A stretch of DNA of 9,718 bases from Alphaproteobacteria bacterium (GCA_018970965.1 JAGWVG010000046.1:1-9718); one strand, 5' to 3'. Shown: positions 1 through 6,791, counted from the first letter of the stretch. Translations and numbers: made by a program. Notes: generated by a model not told the origin, from the sequence alone.

Positions 1-354
1 GCGCGGTTTCGCCTGACACGCGAATTGGAAGTGACAACTGCCTATCGTCAAGTTGAGGCCGAACTTATCGAAGATGCAGCCGATGCCAATTTAGGCCTGT
101 TAGAGCGGTCAAGCATTGAGCGCGAGGCGCGGCGCTTTGCTGAACGTCAGGGCTATGTTGTCGATTGGGAAGCCGTCTCTCGTTTGGATGATGAAGCGCT
201 GGTCAATGGCATTGCGCAAGTTGCGCCTTTTGATCCAGCGGCCAAGCAAGCGCTGTTGGAAGCCAATGATTTGGCGAACCGAGCCGATCTGATTGTCCAG
301 CTGATGCAGTTTTTTGGCCGTCACGATGGCGATAATCGGGTGACATTACAGTGA
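1..354 (+). CDS. LON peptidase substrate-binding domain protein, 3' part
   Basis: The reading frame is open from the first base of the window to the TGA at 352-354, so this is the C-terminal 117 residues of a longer protein whose start lies outside. The visible part begins with a strand-rich segment ([10 protein letters not shown], then [10 protein letters not shown]), followed by a helical region ending in [18 protein letters not shown]. This is typical of the stand-alone LON N-terminal domain (PF02190) proteins of alphaproteobacteria. They resemble the substrate-recognition domain of Lon protease but lack the AAA+ and protease domains, and no such domain follows here. Their role is not firmly known. 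The stop overlaps the GTG of the next gene (GTGA), which implies one transcript and coupled translation. Family assignment is by recognition of the sequence style; only about half of the protein is visible. Confidence 0.8.
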   Translation, partial: ARFRLTRELEVTTAYRQVEAELIEDAADANLGLLERSSIEREARRFAERQGYVVDWEAVSRLDDEALVNGIAQVAPFDPAAKQALLEANDLANRADLIVQLMQFFGRHDGDNRVTLQ

Positions 355-527
355 GCCCTGCTCTTCTTGAAATCCTCATCTGCCCCCTGAGCCGCACCAA
401 GCTGCGCTATGACGCTGAGACGCAAGAGCTGATTTCAGACGCTGCGGGTCTCGCTTTCCCAATCCGCAATGGCGTGCCAATTATGTTGATAGATGAAGCG
501 CGCCGATTGACGAGCGACGAAGATTAA
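351..527 (+). CDS. Trm112 family (UPF0434/YcaR-like) small protein
   Basis: This is a 58-residue protein with a GTG start overlapping the upstream stop. The sequence runs through [32 protein letters not shown] and [12 protein letters not shown], the signature of bacterial Trm112-like proteins, whose usual length is about 60 residues. In eukaryotes and archaea Trm112 is a zinc-binding activator subunit of methyltransferases. The bacterial short forms are structurally related, but their role is less clear. Only one cysteine is present (residue 11), so a four-cysteine zinc site cannot form within one chain. The GTGA overlap with the LON-domain gene supports both the start and co-transcription. 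The TAA stop (525-527) shares three bases with the TAA stop of the convergent CHAP gene. Confidence 0.85.
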   Translation: MSPALLEILICPLSRTKLRYDAETQELISDAAGLAFPIRNGVPIMLIDEARRLTSDED

Positions 528-1054
528 CCTTCGAGCGCGGCCAGTGCGCGAATATCAGCGCCCAAGGTCAGGCCGCTTTTATCAGCCATACGCACCGCAT
601 CGTCGCGATTGTAAATAAAGCCCGACACCGGATAGCTGGTGATCCCCAGATCGGCAGAACCTGCATGCCAGATGCGTACGCGGCTCCAATCGCCCTTTTC
701 CGACACATCAATGGCGCGCACATTGCGCTCAACCATGCCGGGGCGCGACCAATTTGCGTGCGTCAAAAGAATTTCACGATCGTTGATGACCTTGCTGACC
801 ATAGCGACATGGCCGTTGCGCATGCCCGCAAAGCTCGGCATCGCCATAACGGCGCCTTCGCGCGGCGTTTGGCCCCGGCCATAACGACCTTCAGCTTGGC
901 CCCACCAGCTATAGGCATTGCCGCGCAGATCAATGCCCGATGCGGCGCGCGCAAAGGTAACGCACTGAAGGAAACGGGCGGCCTGCGCATAAGCAGGGCT
1001 GGTGCATGCGACCATCGCCATCAATGCTGCTGCAATGATCTTGAAGTGACGCAC
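524..1054 (-). CDS. Secreted CHAP-domain peptidoglycan amidase/peptidase
   Basis: This is a 176-residue protein with an N-terminal export signal: a basic start, a hydrophobic stretch at residues 5-16, then AYA before a likely cut after residue 23. The CHAP fold follows at about residues 28-150. The candidate catalytic cysteine is C31 in [13 protein letters not shown], the histidine is H82 in NGHVAMV, and N101 in LLTHANWS is a likely third polar residue. CHAP enzymes cut amide bonds in peptidoglycan, so this is probably a periplasmic or surface wall hydrolase. The start is GTG at 1054, with AAGGG (1065-1069) ten bases upstream. C17 in MVAC weakly resembles a lipobox, so a lipoprotein is possible but less likely. 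The gene is monocistronic as far as can be seen, with a long and possibly structured leader upstream. No downstream terminator can fit because the stop overlaps the convergent gene. Confidence 0.88.
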   Translation of the reverse strand: MRHFKIIAAALMAMVACTSPAYAQAARFLQCVTFARAASGIDLRGNAYSWWGQAEGRYGRGQTPREGAVMAMPSFAGMRNGHVAMVSKVINDREILLTHANWSRPGMVERNVRAIDVSEKGDWSRVRIWHAGSADLGITSYPVSGFIYNRDDAVRMADKSGLTLGADIRALAALEG

Positions 1055-1200
1055 GATGATAAAGCCCTTTTGCGAAATGCGGTTGGTTTAGTTTCCCTGC
1101 CGGTCGAACCGTTTGGCGCCAAGCGACCAGCGGTGAATCGATGAACCGCCGGGATAAGCTGCGCGACGAAAACACTTCGTCGTCGGACTCACTCGACTCA
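1055..1200 (-). promoter_or_regulatory. Candidate structured 5' leader of the CHAP gene
   Basis: Read on the - strand, the region ahead of the CHAP start holds several stems. One is a perfect 7-bp stem, 1164-1170 with 1176-1182, with a 5-base loop. A second is an 8-bp stem, 1127-1134 with 1145-1152, with a 10-base loop; its one imperfect pair is U-G in a - strand RNA but A-C in a + strand RNA, which favours the - strand. A third element is the 10-base palindrome TTGGCGCCAA at 1113-1122, flanked by GGTCG and CGACC. The segment 1079-1084 can also pair with 1144-1149, which would break the second stem. I recognise no known riboswitch class. No convincing -35/-10 pair was found, and random GC-rich DNA also gives stems. 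Confidence 0.3.
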
Positions 1201-1341
1201 ACGCACGCAAAAATGTTGCACTGCGGCAAGTGGCGCCCGAAATGGCGAATCGAGTCTGGGCCTGCGCTTAAGGCTGCCCTTGCACAGCGCGCCATGAGGC
1301 GGCATTCTACTCCAAAATGAAGTCACTGGGATGAGGACATT
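1055..1341. promoter_or_regulatory. Divergent intergenic region between CHAP and acyl-CoA ligase genes
   Basis: These 287 bases separate two divergent genes, so promoters for both must lie here or inside the stems described for the CHAP leader. On the - strand TAGAAT (1304-1309) resembles a -10 box, but no good -35 box sits at the right distance. On the + strand TTGCAC occurs twice (1216-1221 and 1280-1285) without a convincing -10 partner. The ligase ribosome-binding site is GAGGA at 1333-1337. Exact promoters cannot be assigned by eye. Confidence 0.5.
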
Positions 1342-2952
1342 ATGCTGGGATATATGCAGGATTGGGATCTGCGCGTTAGCCACCTGATTGACTACGCCGC
1401 ACGCGAGCATGGCAATCGTGAAATCCTGACCCGCTGGACGGACGGCAGCATTGAACGCACCAATTGGGCGGGCATTGCCCTGGAAGCGCGCAAGCTGGCG
1501 CAGGCATTTGCCAAATGGGGCGTGAAGCCCGGCGACCGGATTGCAACCTTTGCGATGAACCATCACCGCCATCTTGCGGCGTGGTATGGCGCGATTGGCT
1601 GTGGCGGGGTGATCCACACTGTCAATGTCCGCCTGTTTGATGAAGACCTGATTTACATCATGAATCACGCCGAAGATCGGGTGCTGATGTATGATGCGCA
1701 GTTTCAGCCAGTCATTGATCGACTGAAACCGCATTTAAAAACAGTCGAGCAGTATATCGTCTTCGACAGTGCCGACAGCTATGGCGCGCTGATGGCCGAA
1801 ATGGATGGCCAATATGAATGGGTCATGGGGGATGAGCGAGATCCCTGCATGCTCTGCTATACCAGTGGCACGACGGGCCACCCCAAGGGCGTCTTATATC
1901 AGCATCGCTCTACCATGCTGCATGCGATGGCAGAAATTGCGCCCAGCGTTTTCGATTTGTCTTGCGGTTCGGTGTTGCTGCCTGTCGTTCCCATGTTCCA
2001 TGCCGCCAGCTGGGGTCTGCCCTTTGCCGGGGCTGCAGCGGGCGTGAAATTTGTCTTTTCAACCACCAATGACGCGCCGACGCTGCACAGCTTGATGCTG
2101 CAAGAAAAAGTGACGCATTCTGCCGGCGTGCCAACTGTGTGGCTCGCCATGTTCCAGCATCTCGATGCAACAGCCAAAGCCGGCGGTGATGCCTCTTTGG
2201 GCAAGCTGCGGCTGGTGACCATCGGCGGCTCGGCGGCGCCGCGCGCGATGATTGAGCGGCTGATGAAACAGGGTGTGCGCGTTGCCCATGCCTGGGGGAT
2301 GACCGAAACCTCTCCCATCGGCACAATGGGTGCGCCAACCCCAGATTGGGATGATTTATCGCTCGACGCGCAAATTGACGTCGTCTGCAAGCAGGGCCGC
2401 GTGCCCTTTGGTGTCGAACTGCGCGTTGTGGACGATGAAGGCCATGTTCTGCCGCGCGATGGCACCAGCTCTGGCAAGTTGCAGGTGCGCGGGCCATGGG
2501 TTGTGAAACGCTATTTCAAAGCCGAAGCCGATGCGACCGATGCCGAGCAATGGTTTGATACGGGCGACGTTTCGGTCATTCACCCGGATGGCACGATGCA
2601 AATTACCGATCGCGCCAAGGACGTCATCAAATCAGGTGGCGAATGGATTAGCTCGGTCGAACTCGAAAATGCGGCTGTCGGCTGCCCGGGCGTTGCCGAA
2701 GCAGCCGCCATTGGCGTGCATCACCCAAAATGGGATGAGCGGCCAATTTTGCTGGTCGTCCGCAAAGACGGCGCAGCCCTGAGCGAAGCAGATGTCGTCA
2801 ACTATCTTGCGAGCGTGGTCGCCAAATGGTGGCTGCCCGATGAGGTGCTGTTTGTTGATAGCTTGCCGCACACAGGCACAGGCAAAATCCAGAAGGCCGA
2901 GCTGCGCAAGCAATATAAAGATTATCAGCTCAAAGCCTTACAAACGGCGTGA
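1342..2952 (+). CDS. Acyl-CoA synthetase, DmdB-like / medium- to long-chain acyl-CoA ligase
   Basis: This 536-residue enzyme of the ANL superfamily activates a carboxylic acid with ATP to an acyl-adenylate and then to acyl-CoA. The P-loop [11 protein letters not shown] is at residues 173-183 and MFHAASWG lies in the A5 region. AWGMTETSP begins at residue 317, WFDTGD is at 404-409, and [15 protein letters not shown] begins at 423. The A10 lysine is K515 in HTGTGKIQK. All key residues are intact and the length is normal. The N-terminus ([16 protein letters not shown]) and the IHTVN.RLF and NHAEDRV blocks are typical of the branch that includes 3-methylthiopropionyl-CoA ligase (DmdB) and many proteins labelled long-chain fatty acid--CoA ligase. 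The true substrate cannot be read from sequence. The start at 1342 has GAGGA four bases upstream; ATG at 1354 is an alternative. It is transcribed alone and convergent with the radical SAM gene. Confidence 0.9.
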   Translation: MLGYMQDWDLRVSHLIDYAAREHGNREILTRWTDGSIERTNWAGIALEARKLAQAFAKWGVKPGDRIATFAMNHHRHLAAWYGAIGCGGVIHTVNVRLFDEDLIYIMNHAEDRVLMYDAQFQPVIDRLKPHLKTVEQYIVFDSADSYGALMAEMDGQYEWVMGDERDPCMLCYTSGTTGHPKGVLYQHRSTMLHAMAEIAPSVFDLSCGSVLLPVVPMFHAASWGLPFAGAAAGVKFVFSTTNDAPTLHSLMLQEKVTHSAGVPTVWLAMFQHLDATAKAGGDASLGKLRLVTIGGSAAPRAMIERLMKQGVRVAHAWGMTETSPIGTMGAPTPDWDDLSLDAQIDVVCKQGRVPFGVELRVVDDEGHVLPRDGTSSGKLQVRGPWVVKRYFKAEADATDAEQWFDTGDVSVIHPDGTMQITDRAKDVIKSGGEWISSVELENAAVGCPGVAEAAAIGVHHPKWDERPILLVVRKDGAALSEADVVNYLASVVAKWWLPDEVLFVDSLPHTGTGKIQKAELRKQYKDYQLKALQTA

Positions 2953-2954
2953 GG

Positions 2955-2985
2955 TCTGGGCTCTGGCTCAAGGCCGGCGCCCAGA
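2955..2985. terminator. Possible bidirectional terminator hairpin
   Basis: TCTGGGC (2955-2961) pairs perfectly with GCCCAGA (2979-2985). Inside, after one mismatch, CTGGC pairs with GCCGG around a 5-base loop, with one wobble pair. It sits in the 39-base gap between two convergent genes, where a shared terminator is expected. There is no T-rich tract on either side, so it is not a classical intrinsic terminator. Confidence 0.4.
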
Positions 2986-2991
2986 TGACGC

Positions 2992-4089
2992 TTATAGCAA
3001 CCGCAGCTGATCGCCTTCTGGCGGGCAGAATAAATCTGTCCGCAGGGTGACGCTGGCGTCATTCAAACCCAGCTTGCGACACGCCAGCTTAAAGCGTGTG
3101 CGTAGCAATTGCGCCCACACACCCGCGCCCTTCATTCGGCTGAAAAACTGCCCATCATTATCGCGCCCGCCGCGCAACGATTGAATTTGCGCCATCACTT
3201 TGCCTGCGCGATCCGGGTAATGCGCCTCAAGCCAAGCGCGAAACAGCGGGGCAACTTCGTGCGGCAAGCGTACAGGAATATAGCTGGCCGTGCGCGCACC
3301 TGCCTCTGCCGCCGCTTCAAGAATGGCCTCCAACTCTGCATCCGTTATCGCGGGGATGACGGGAGAAACATTGACATGCACGGGCACCCCCGCCGCCCGC
3401 AATTCACGCATTGCGGCCAATCGTCGCTCTGGCCGCGCGGCGCGCGGCTCTAATGTGCGATGGATTTTGGGGTCGAGCGATGTGATGGATATGGCGACAG
3501 CAACCAGACCTTTGGCCGCCATAGGTGCCAAAAGATCAAGATCCCGCACCACGCGATCTGATTTGGTCGTGATGGTCAGTGGGTGGTTGCACTCGGCAAG
3601 CACTTCAAGGCAGCTGCGCATAATTTTCCAATCCCGCTCAATCGGCTGATAGGCATCGGTATTGGTGCCAAACGCGATTGCTGCAGGCGCATAGCTTTTT
3701 TTCGCCAATTCCCGGCGCAGCAAGCCAGGTGCGTCGGGCTTTGCGAAGAGCTTGCTTTCAAAATCCAGCCCGGGCGACAGATCATGAAACGCATGAGTTG
3801 GCCGCGCATAGCAATAAATACAGCCATGTTCGCAGCCTCGATAGGGATTGACGGACCGGTCAAAGGGCACGTCTGGACTGCTATTGCGTGTTAATATCGA
3901 TTTGGGACGTTCAATTTGGACGCTGGTTTTCAGCTTCGGTGGCCCGCCCTCTTCCCGGTCTTGCTGATCGAGCCAATCGCCATCCGCTTCTCGGCCCGCA
4001 AGGCCAAAGCGCGCGGGCAAATCATTCCGCGTTGCGCCGCGGCCCATGACAAGGGGCCTGTTTTCATAGGAAGAACGCGAGTCAGCCAC
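2992..4089 (-). CDS. PA0069-family radical SAM protein (spore photoproduct lyase-like)
   Basis: This is a 365-residue radical SAM protein. The cluster-binding motif is CxxxCxxC: C86, C90 and C93 in RGCEHGCIYCYARPTH, which would bind a 4Fe-4S cluster that cleaves S-adenosylmethionine. Other conserved blocks are NPYRGCEHGC, IAFGTNTDAYQPIE, LTITTKSDRVVRDLDLL, SITSLDPKIHRTLEPRA and VNVSPVIPAITD. These match the PA0069/Rv2578c-type family, related to spore photoproduct lyase, whose natural substrate is not established. The start is GTG at 4089, with AGG eight bases upstream (4098-4100). ATG at residue 15 is an alternative, but relatives usually carry residues before the GRGATRN segment. A GAAC-N7-GAAC site lies 24 bases upstream, so LexA control is likely. 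It follows the lytic transglycosylase by 69 bases, with a hairpin between, so it probably has its own promoter. Confidence 0.88.
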   Translation of the reverse strand: MADSRSSYENRPLVMGRGATRNDLPARFGLAGREADGDWLDQQDREEGGPPKLKTSVQIERPKSILTRNSSPDVPFDRSVNPYRGCEHGCIYCYARPTHAFHDLSPGLDFESKLFAKPDAPGLLRRELAKKSYAPAAIAFGTNTDAYQPIERDWKIMRSCLEVLAECNHPLTITTKSDRVVRDLDLLAPMAAKGLVAVAISITSLDPKIHRTLEPRAARPERRLAAMRELRAAGVPVHVNVSPVIPAITDAELEAILEAAAEAGARTASYIPVRLPHEVAPLFRAWLEAHYPDRAGKVMAQIQSLRGGRDNDGQFFSRMKGAGVWAQLLRTRFKLACRKLGLNDASVTLRTDLFCPPEGDQLRLL

Positions 4090-4113
4090 GCCAACAACCT
4101 GACGCTTTCAGAA

Positions 4114-4128
4114 GAACGTTTCAAGAAC
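4114..4128 (-). promoter_or_regulatory. LexA (SOS) operator, alphaproteobacterial type
   Basis: The site reads GAAC, seven bases (GTTTCAA), GAAC on the + strand, which is GTTC-N7-GTTC on the coding strand of the radical SAM gene. This is a perfect match to the LexA box known for alphaproteobacteria, which is a direct repeat rather than the palindrome of gammaproteobacteria. It ends 24 bases before the GTG start, a normal position for a repressor site. I saw no second copy in the other intergenic regions here. Confidence 0.7.
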
Positions 4129-4131
4129 AAA

Positions 4132-4147
4132 TTTGCGAAAGCGCAAA
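4132..4147 (-). terminator. Hairpin after the lytic transglycosylase gene
   Basis: TTTGCG (4132-4137) pairs perfectly with CGCAAA (4142-4147) around a 4-base loop. In the - strand RNA it comes 11 bases after the TAA of the transglycosylase gene and is followed by a U-rich stretch (AUUUGUUCUU). This fits a modest intrinsic terminator. The U-rich part overlaps the LexA site, so terminator and operator are packed together. Confidence 0.5.
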
Positions 4148-4158
4148 GCTGGCGTGGC

Positions 4159-5898
4159 TTAATTTGCGCTGGCGAGCGAACCACCCCGGTCAGAGCGCAC
4201 CGCAGTTGGCCCCGGCAAACCAGGAAAACGCGGCCACAATCCTTGCGACAAAGCGGCCAGACTGACTGTTCGATCACCTGCTTGGCGCTGATACATCCAG
4301 TAATTGCGCAGAATAATCGTCACATACGCACGCGTTTCCCAATAGGGGATACTCTCAATATAGAGCAGCGGATCGCTGTTATCGCGGCTGCGCTGGTTCC
4401 AGACATCTACGGGCTGCGGCCCTGCATTATACGCGGCGATAACCTTGGGAAGCATTCCGCCAGTGGTCGGCATATCGCGCAGCCGCTCAATAAAGCTTTG
4501 GCCATATTCCATATTGGTCGCCGGATCATTGAGCGAGCCAACGCTGTCGCGGCCCTTTTGCCGTGCCATCATGGCAGCGGTACCGGGCATGACTTGCATC
4601 AACCCCTTCGCGCCAGCCGGACTGACAACTGAAGTGCGGAACTGCGATTCCTGCAGCGCGTGTGCATAGACCAACGCCTTATCAACACGCCAACCACCCT
4701 CCGGCACCCAAGTGCGCGGCATGGGGTAACGGGCAGATGCTGGCGCCTGCGCGCCTGCTGGGCCATTATGCGCAAGCCAGAGTTGCGTGGCGGGCAAGTC
4801 CATCCGCCCCGCCAGTGCGGCCAAGGCCGCATGTTTGCGCGGATCGCCAATGCGCGCCTGCCAGCGGATCACCTCATCCGCCAATTCCATTTCATTAATT
4901 TCCGCCAGAGCCAGTGCCGCGCGCACATTAGGCAGGTTTTCGACCTCAGCGACATTGTCAGGCATTGTCTGGAAACTGCCGGGCAGGCCCAGCCGATTGG
5001 CCGCAAGCAAACCGTAAAATGTTTCGCTTGATCGGGCGGCTGCACGCAAATGCACATCTACCTTTTGCGGCTGACCCGCCGCCGTTGCGGCGCGCGCGGC
5101 CCAAAAGCGGGCAGCGGCGACCATATCGGGATCTTGAAAACGCTGCGCTGCCGATTCAAACGCCGCCAAGGCCGCCGGATAATCTGCCATGCGCCATGCC
5201 GACAGGCCCTGTGTCCAATCCGCTTGTGCGGCCCATTGACCAATGCCCAATTGCGCATTGGCGGCAACACGACGCGCGGCCTCATCTTCACCTGTGATGA
5301 AATACGACCACGCGACACGCTGGAACAGCTCGGTCCGCCCTTCCAGCGACAATTGCGCTTCATTATCGAGTACAATTGCTTCGGCTTCAAAAGGCAGATT
5401 GTCTTTAATCAAAGGCTGGATGCGCGCATTGACGGCAGCAGCGACAGGATCGCTGGTCTGCGCGGTGCGACTGCGCCGCGGCGCGCTGCCCAGCCACACC
5501 AGATCACGCGCTATCGGCAGGCTGATATCATCCATAATCCCGCGCGCGCGCGCCATGCGGGCGAGCTGCGGGGCTTGCGGCAAATAGGCCGCATCCTGCA
5601 AAATCGCGGTCAGTTGTTCCGCACTGGGCTTGGGTGACCCTTTGGCCAGATACAGCTCGGCGCGTGCGACGGCATGCAATGGACCTTCGGGCATGGAATC
5701 CAAGCCAGCCTGCGCATCTTCCCAACGCGCCTCACGGATGGCAACGAACACATCTTTATAGCGCTGGCGGGCATTGGGGCCCAATTGTGGGATAAAATTG
5801 GAGGTAAAGCTGCTCGCGAGCGGCATGTCGGGTGCGGCCAGCGCGGTACTCGCCACAGTCGACAGGCTTATCGCGATGAGTCCGGCAAAGCGTTTCAA
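4159..5898 (-). CDS. Soluble lytic murein transglycosylase (SLT family 1, Slt70-like)
   Basis: This is a 579-residue protein. A signal peptide covers about residues 1-22 (MKRFAGLIAI..., cut near ALA-AP). A long alpha-helical, TPR-like region (about 30-390) matches the ring-forming U domain of Slt70. The catalytic SLT domain spans about 405-545. The catalytic glutamate is E417 in AHALQESQF, followed by GAKGLMQVMPGTA (429-441), AAYNAGP (488-494) and ESIPYWETRAYV (515-526), all intact. It would cleave the glycan backbone of peptidoglycan in the periplasm, leaving 1,6-anhydromuropeptides, during wall recycling or remodelling. The start is TTG at 5898, supported by GGGGA (5905-5909) six bases upstream and by the position of the signal peptide. 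It overlaps the stop of the upstream gene (TTGA), so the two are co-transcribed and probably translationally coupled. Confidence 0.93.
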   Translation of the reverse strand: MKRFAGLIAISLSTVASTALAAPDMPLASSFTSNFIPQLGPNARQRYKDVFVAIREARWEDAQAGLDSMPEGPLHAVARAELYLAKGSPKPSAEQLTAILQDAAYLPQAPQLARMARARGIMDDISLPIARDLVWLGSAPRRSRTAQTSDPVAAAVNARIQPLIKDNLPFEAEAIVLDNEAQLSLEGRTELFQRVAWSYFITGEDEAARRVAANAQLGIGQWAAQADWTQGLSAWRMADYPAALAAFESAAQRFQDPDMVAAARFWAARAATAAGQPQKVDVHLRAAARSSETFYGLLAANRLGLPGSFQTMPDNVAEVENLPNVRAALALAEINEMELADEVIRWQARIGDPRKHAALAALAGRMDLPATQLWLAHNGPAGAQAPASARYPMPRTWVPEGGWRVDKALVYAHALQESQFRTSVVSPAGAKGLMQVMPGTAAMMARQKGRDSVGSLNDPATNMEYGQSFIERLRDMPTTGGMLPKVIAAYNAGPQPVDVWNQRSRDNSDPLLYIESIPYWETRAYVTIILRNYWMYQRQAGDRTVSLAALSQGLWPRFPGLPGPTAVRSDRGGSLASAN

Positions 5899-6674
5899 TT
5901 CAATTCCCCGATAAGCACCTGCATGTCCTTCCAGACTGACGCCTTACGCTGCGGCGCCTGAAGCAACAGGCGCGGGTGCAGACTGGCGATGCACGGCACA
6001 TTACCGCGGAAGTGGTTAATATTCTGACCTATTTTGTCCAGACTCGCTGTCGAATCTGCCCCAATCACAGCACGGCTCGTCGCTTGTCCCAGCAGCCAAA
6101 CAGCCTTTGGCTCAGCCAGCGCGATGTGATGACGTGCCAGATCACCCAAATCTTTCAGTGCTGAATTTGGTAAACGTCCCGTCGGGGGACGACCGGGGCA
6201 GAGCGGGATGCAGTACACCGAATTTCGATCATGCCCCATCGCTGCCAACATCGCATCAAAAAGTTGACCCACCGGGCCAGACATCAACTGCCCCGAGTCG
6301 GCATCGGTCAATTCGGGCATATCCGTAACAATCATCAGCGGCGCGCCGGGTGTCCCAAAAGGGCGAACCCGCAACGCAGAAGGTCCGCCTTCTGGGACGC
6401 GCGGATCGCTCATCACCCAATCAAGGAGCGCCTCTAAGGTTTCTGGAAGGGCGAAAGGCGCTGCAACGGGCGCGGCAGGAGATACGCCAGCCTGCGGCGC
6501 TGCTTGTCCTTGCGGCGTGGGAGACACAGGGTTTTCCGCGGGCGCAAGAGACGCGGCACGGCCCAACCAAGGCTCTGCATCATCGCCCACCAGCACATCT
6601 ACGCCGGCGTCTTCCCACCAGCGGAGAGCCGACGCGAGCAGCCGCGCATCTGAAAAAGAGTCCGTCCCGGTCAC
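5895..6674 (-). CDS. Divergent uracil-DNA glycosylase family protein
   Basis: This 259-residue protein has an N-terminal helix (about 8-30), a Pro/Ala-rich linker (about 40-77) and a UDG-superfamily core (about 78-255). Core landmarks are APLMIVTDMPE (111-121), SGPVGQLFDAML (132-143), VYCIPLCPGRPP (153-164), AVWLLGQ (191-197) and the HP motif SLHPRLLLQAP (231-241). The order resembles family 4 enzymes, which remove uracil from DNA. However, the usual GE.PG..E box reads TDMPELTDAD here, and the N-terminal cysteine pair of the Fe-S cluster is absent; only C155, C159 and C228 remain. Activity is therefore uncertain. The start is GTG at 6674, with AAGG (6681-6684) six bases upstream. It is the first gene of a - strand operon with the lytic transglycosylase and is divergent from ETF-QO. 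Confidence 0.8.
   Translation of the reverse strand: MTGTDSFSDARLLASALRWWEDAGVDVLVGDDAEPWLGRAASLAPAENPVSPTPQGQAAPQAGVSPAAPVAAPFALPETLEALLDWVMSDPRVPEGGPSALRVRPFGTPGAPLMIVTDMPELTDADSGQLMSGPVGQLFDAMLAAMGHDRNSVYCIPLCPGRPPTGRLPNSALKDLGDLARHHIALAEPKAVWLLGQATSRAVIGADSTASLDKIGQNINHFRGNVPCIASLHPRLLLQAPQRKASVWKDMQVLIGELN
5905..5909 (-). promoter_or_regulatory. Ribosome-binding site deciding the TTG start of the lytic transglycosylase
   Basis: GGGGA on the - strand lies six bases before TTG at 5898-5896. No ATG or GTG is available in frame near the signal peptide start, so this site supports the rare TTG start. It lies inside the last codons of the upstream gene. Confidence 0.6.
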
Positions 6675-6791
6675 CCCCTGCCTTCAACCCGCATAATTCT
6701 GGTTGGTCAACTGCAATCGCTTCGCTATTTGCCAATAAGATTAAGGGCCGCACCCAAAAGACAGGCCGACGACAAAGGAGTGTAAGGGACC
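6675..6791. promoter_or_regulatory. Divergent promoter region, UDG-like operon and ETF-QO
   Basis: These 117 bases must serve both divergent transcripts. For ETF-QO, TTGGTC (6703-6708) and TATTTG (6726-6731) stand 17 bases apart as a weak promoter candidate, matching three of six bases in each box. AAGGAG (6775-6780) is the likely ribosome-binding site, eleven bases before ATG, with AAGGG (6784-6788) closer. No promoter is clear for the - strand. Confidence 0.4.

Noticed and set aside
1071..1125. tRNA-like T-arm (GGTCGAACC followed by GGCGCCA)
   Set aside because: No cloverleaf forms: the loop is not seven bases and there is no matching acceptor or anticodon stem upstream.
1055..1150. Known riboswitch upstream of CHAP (ydaO/c-di-AMP type)
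   Set aside because: The fixed segments of that class are not present; only a loose resemblance in GC-rich stretches was seen.
1899..2497. Two overlapping frames of about 190 codons antisense to the acyl-CoA ligase
   Set aside because: They are low-complexity, Arg/Ala/Ser-rich shadow translations of a well-supported gene with no ribosome-binding site or family signature.
3916..4632. 238-codon + strand frame crossing the radical SAM/SLT boundary
   Set aside because: It runs antisense to two well-supported genes and the SOS-site gap, and its translation has no family signature.
5541..5553. Alternating CG tract of 13 bases
   Set aside because: It encodes Ala-Arg codons in the helical domain of the transglycosylase and needs no other explanation.
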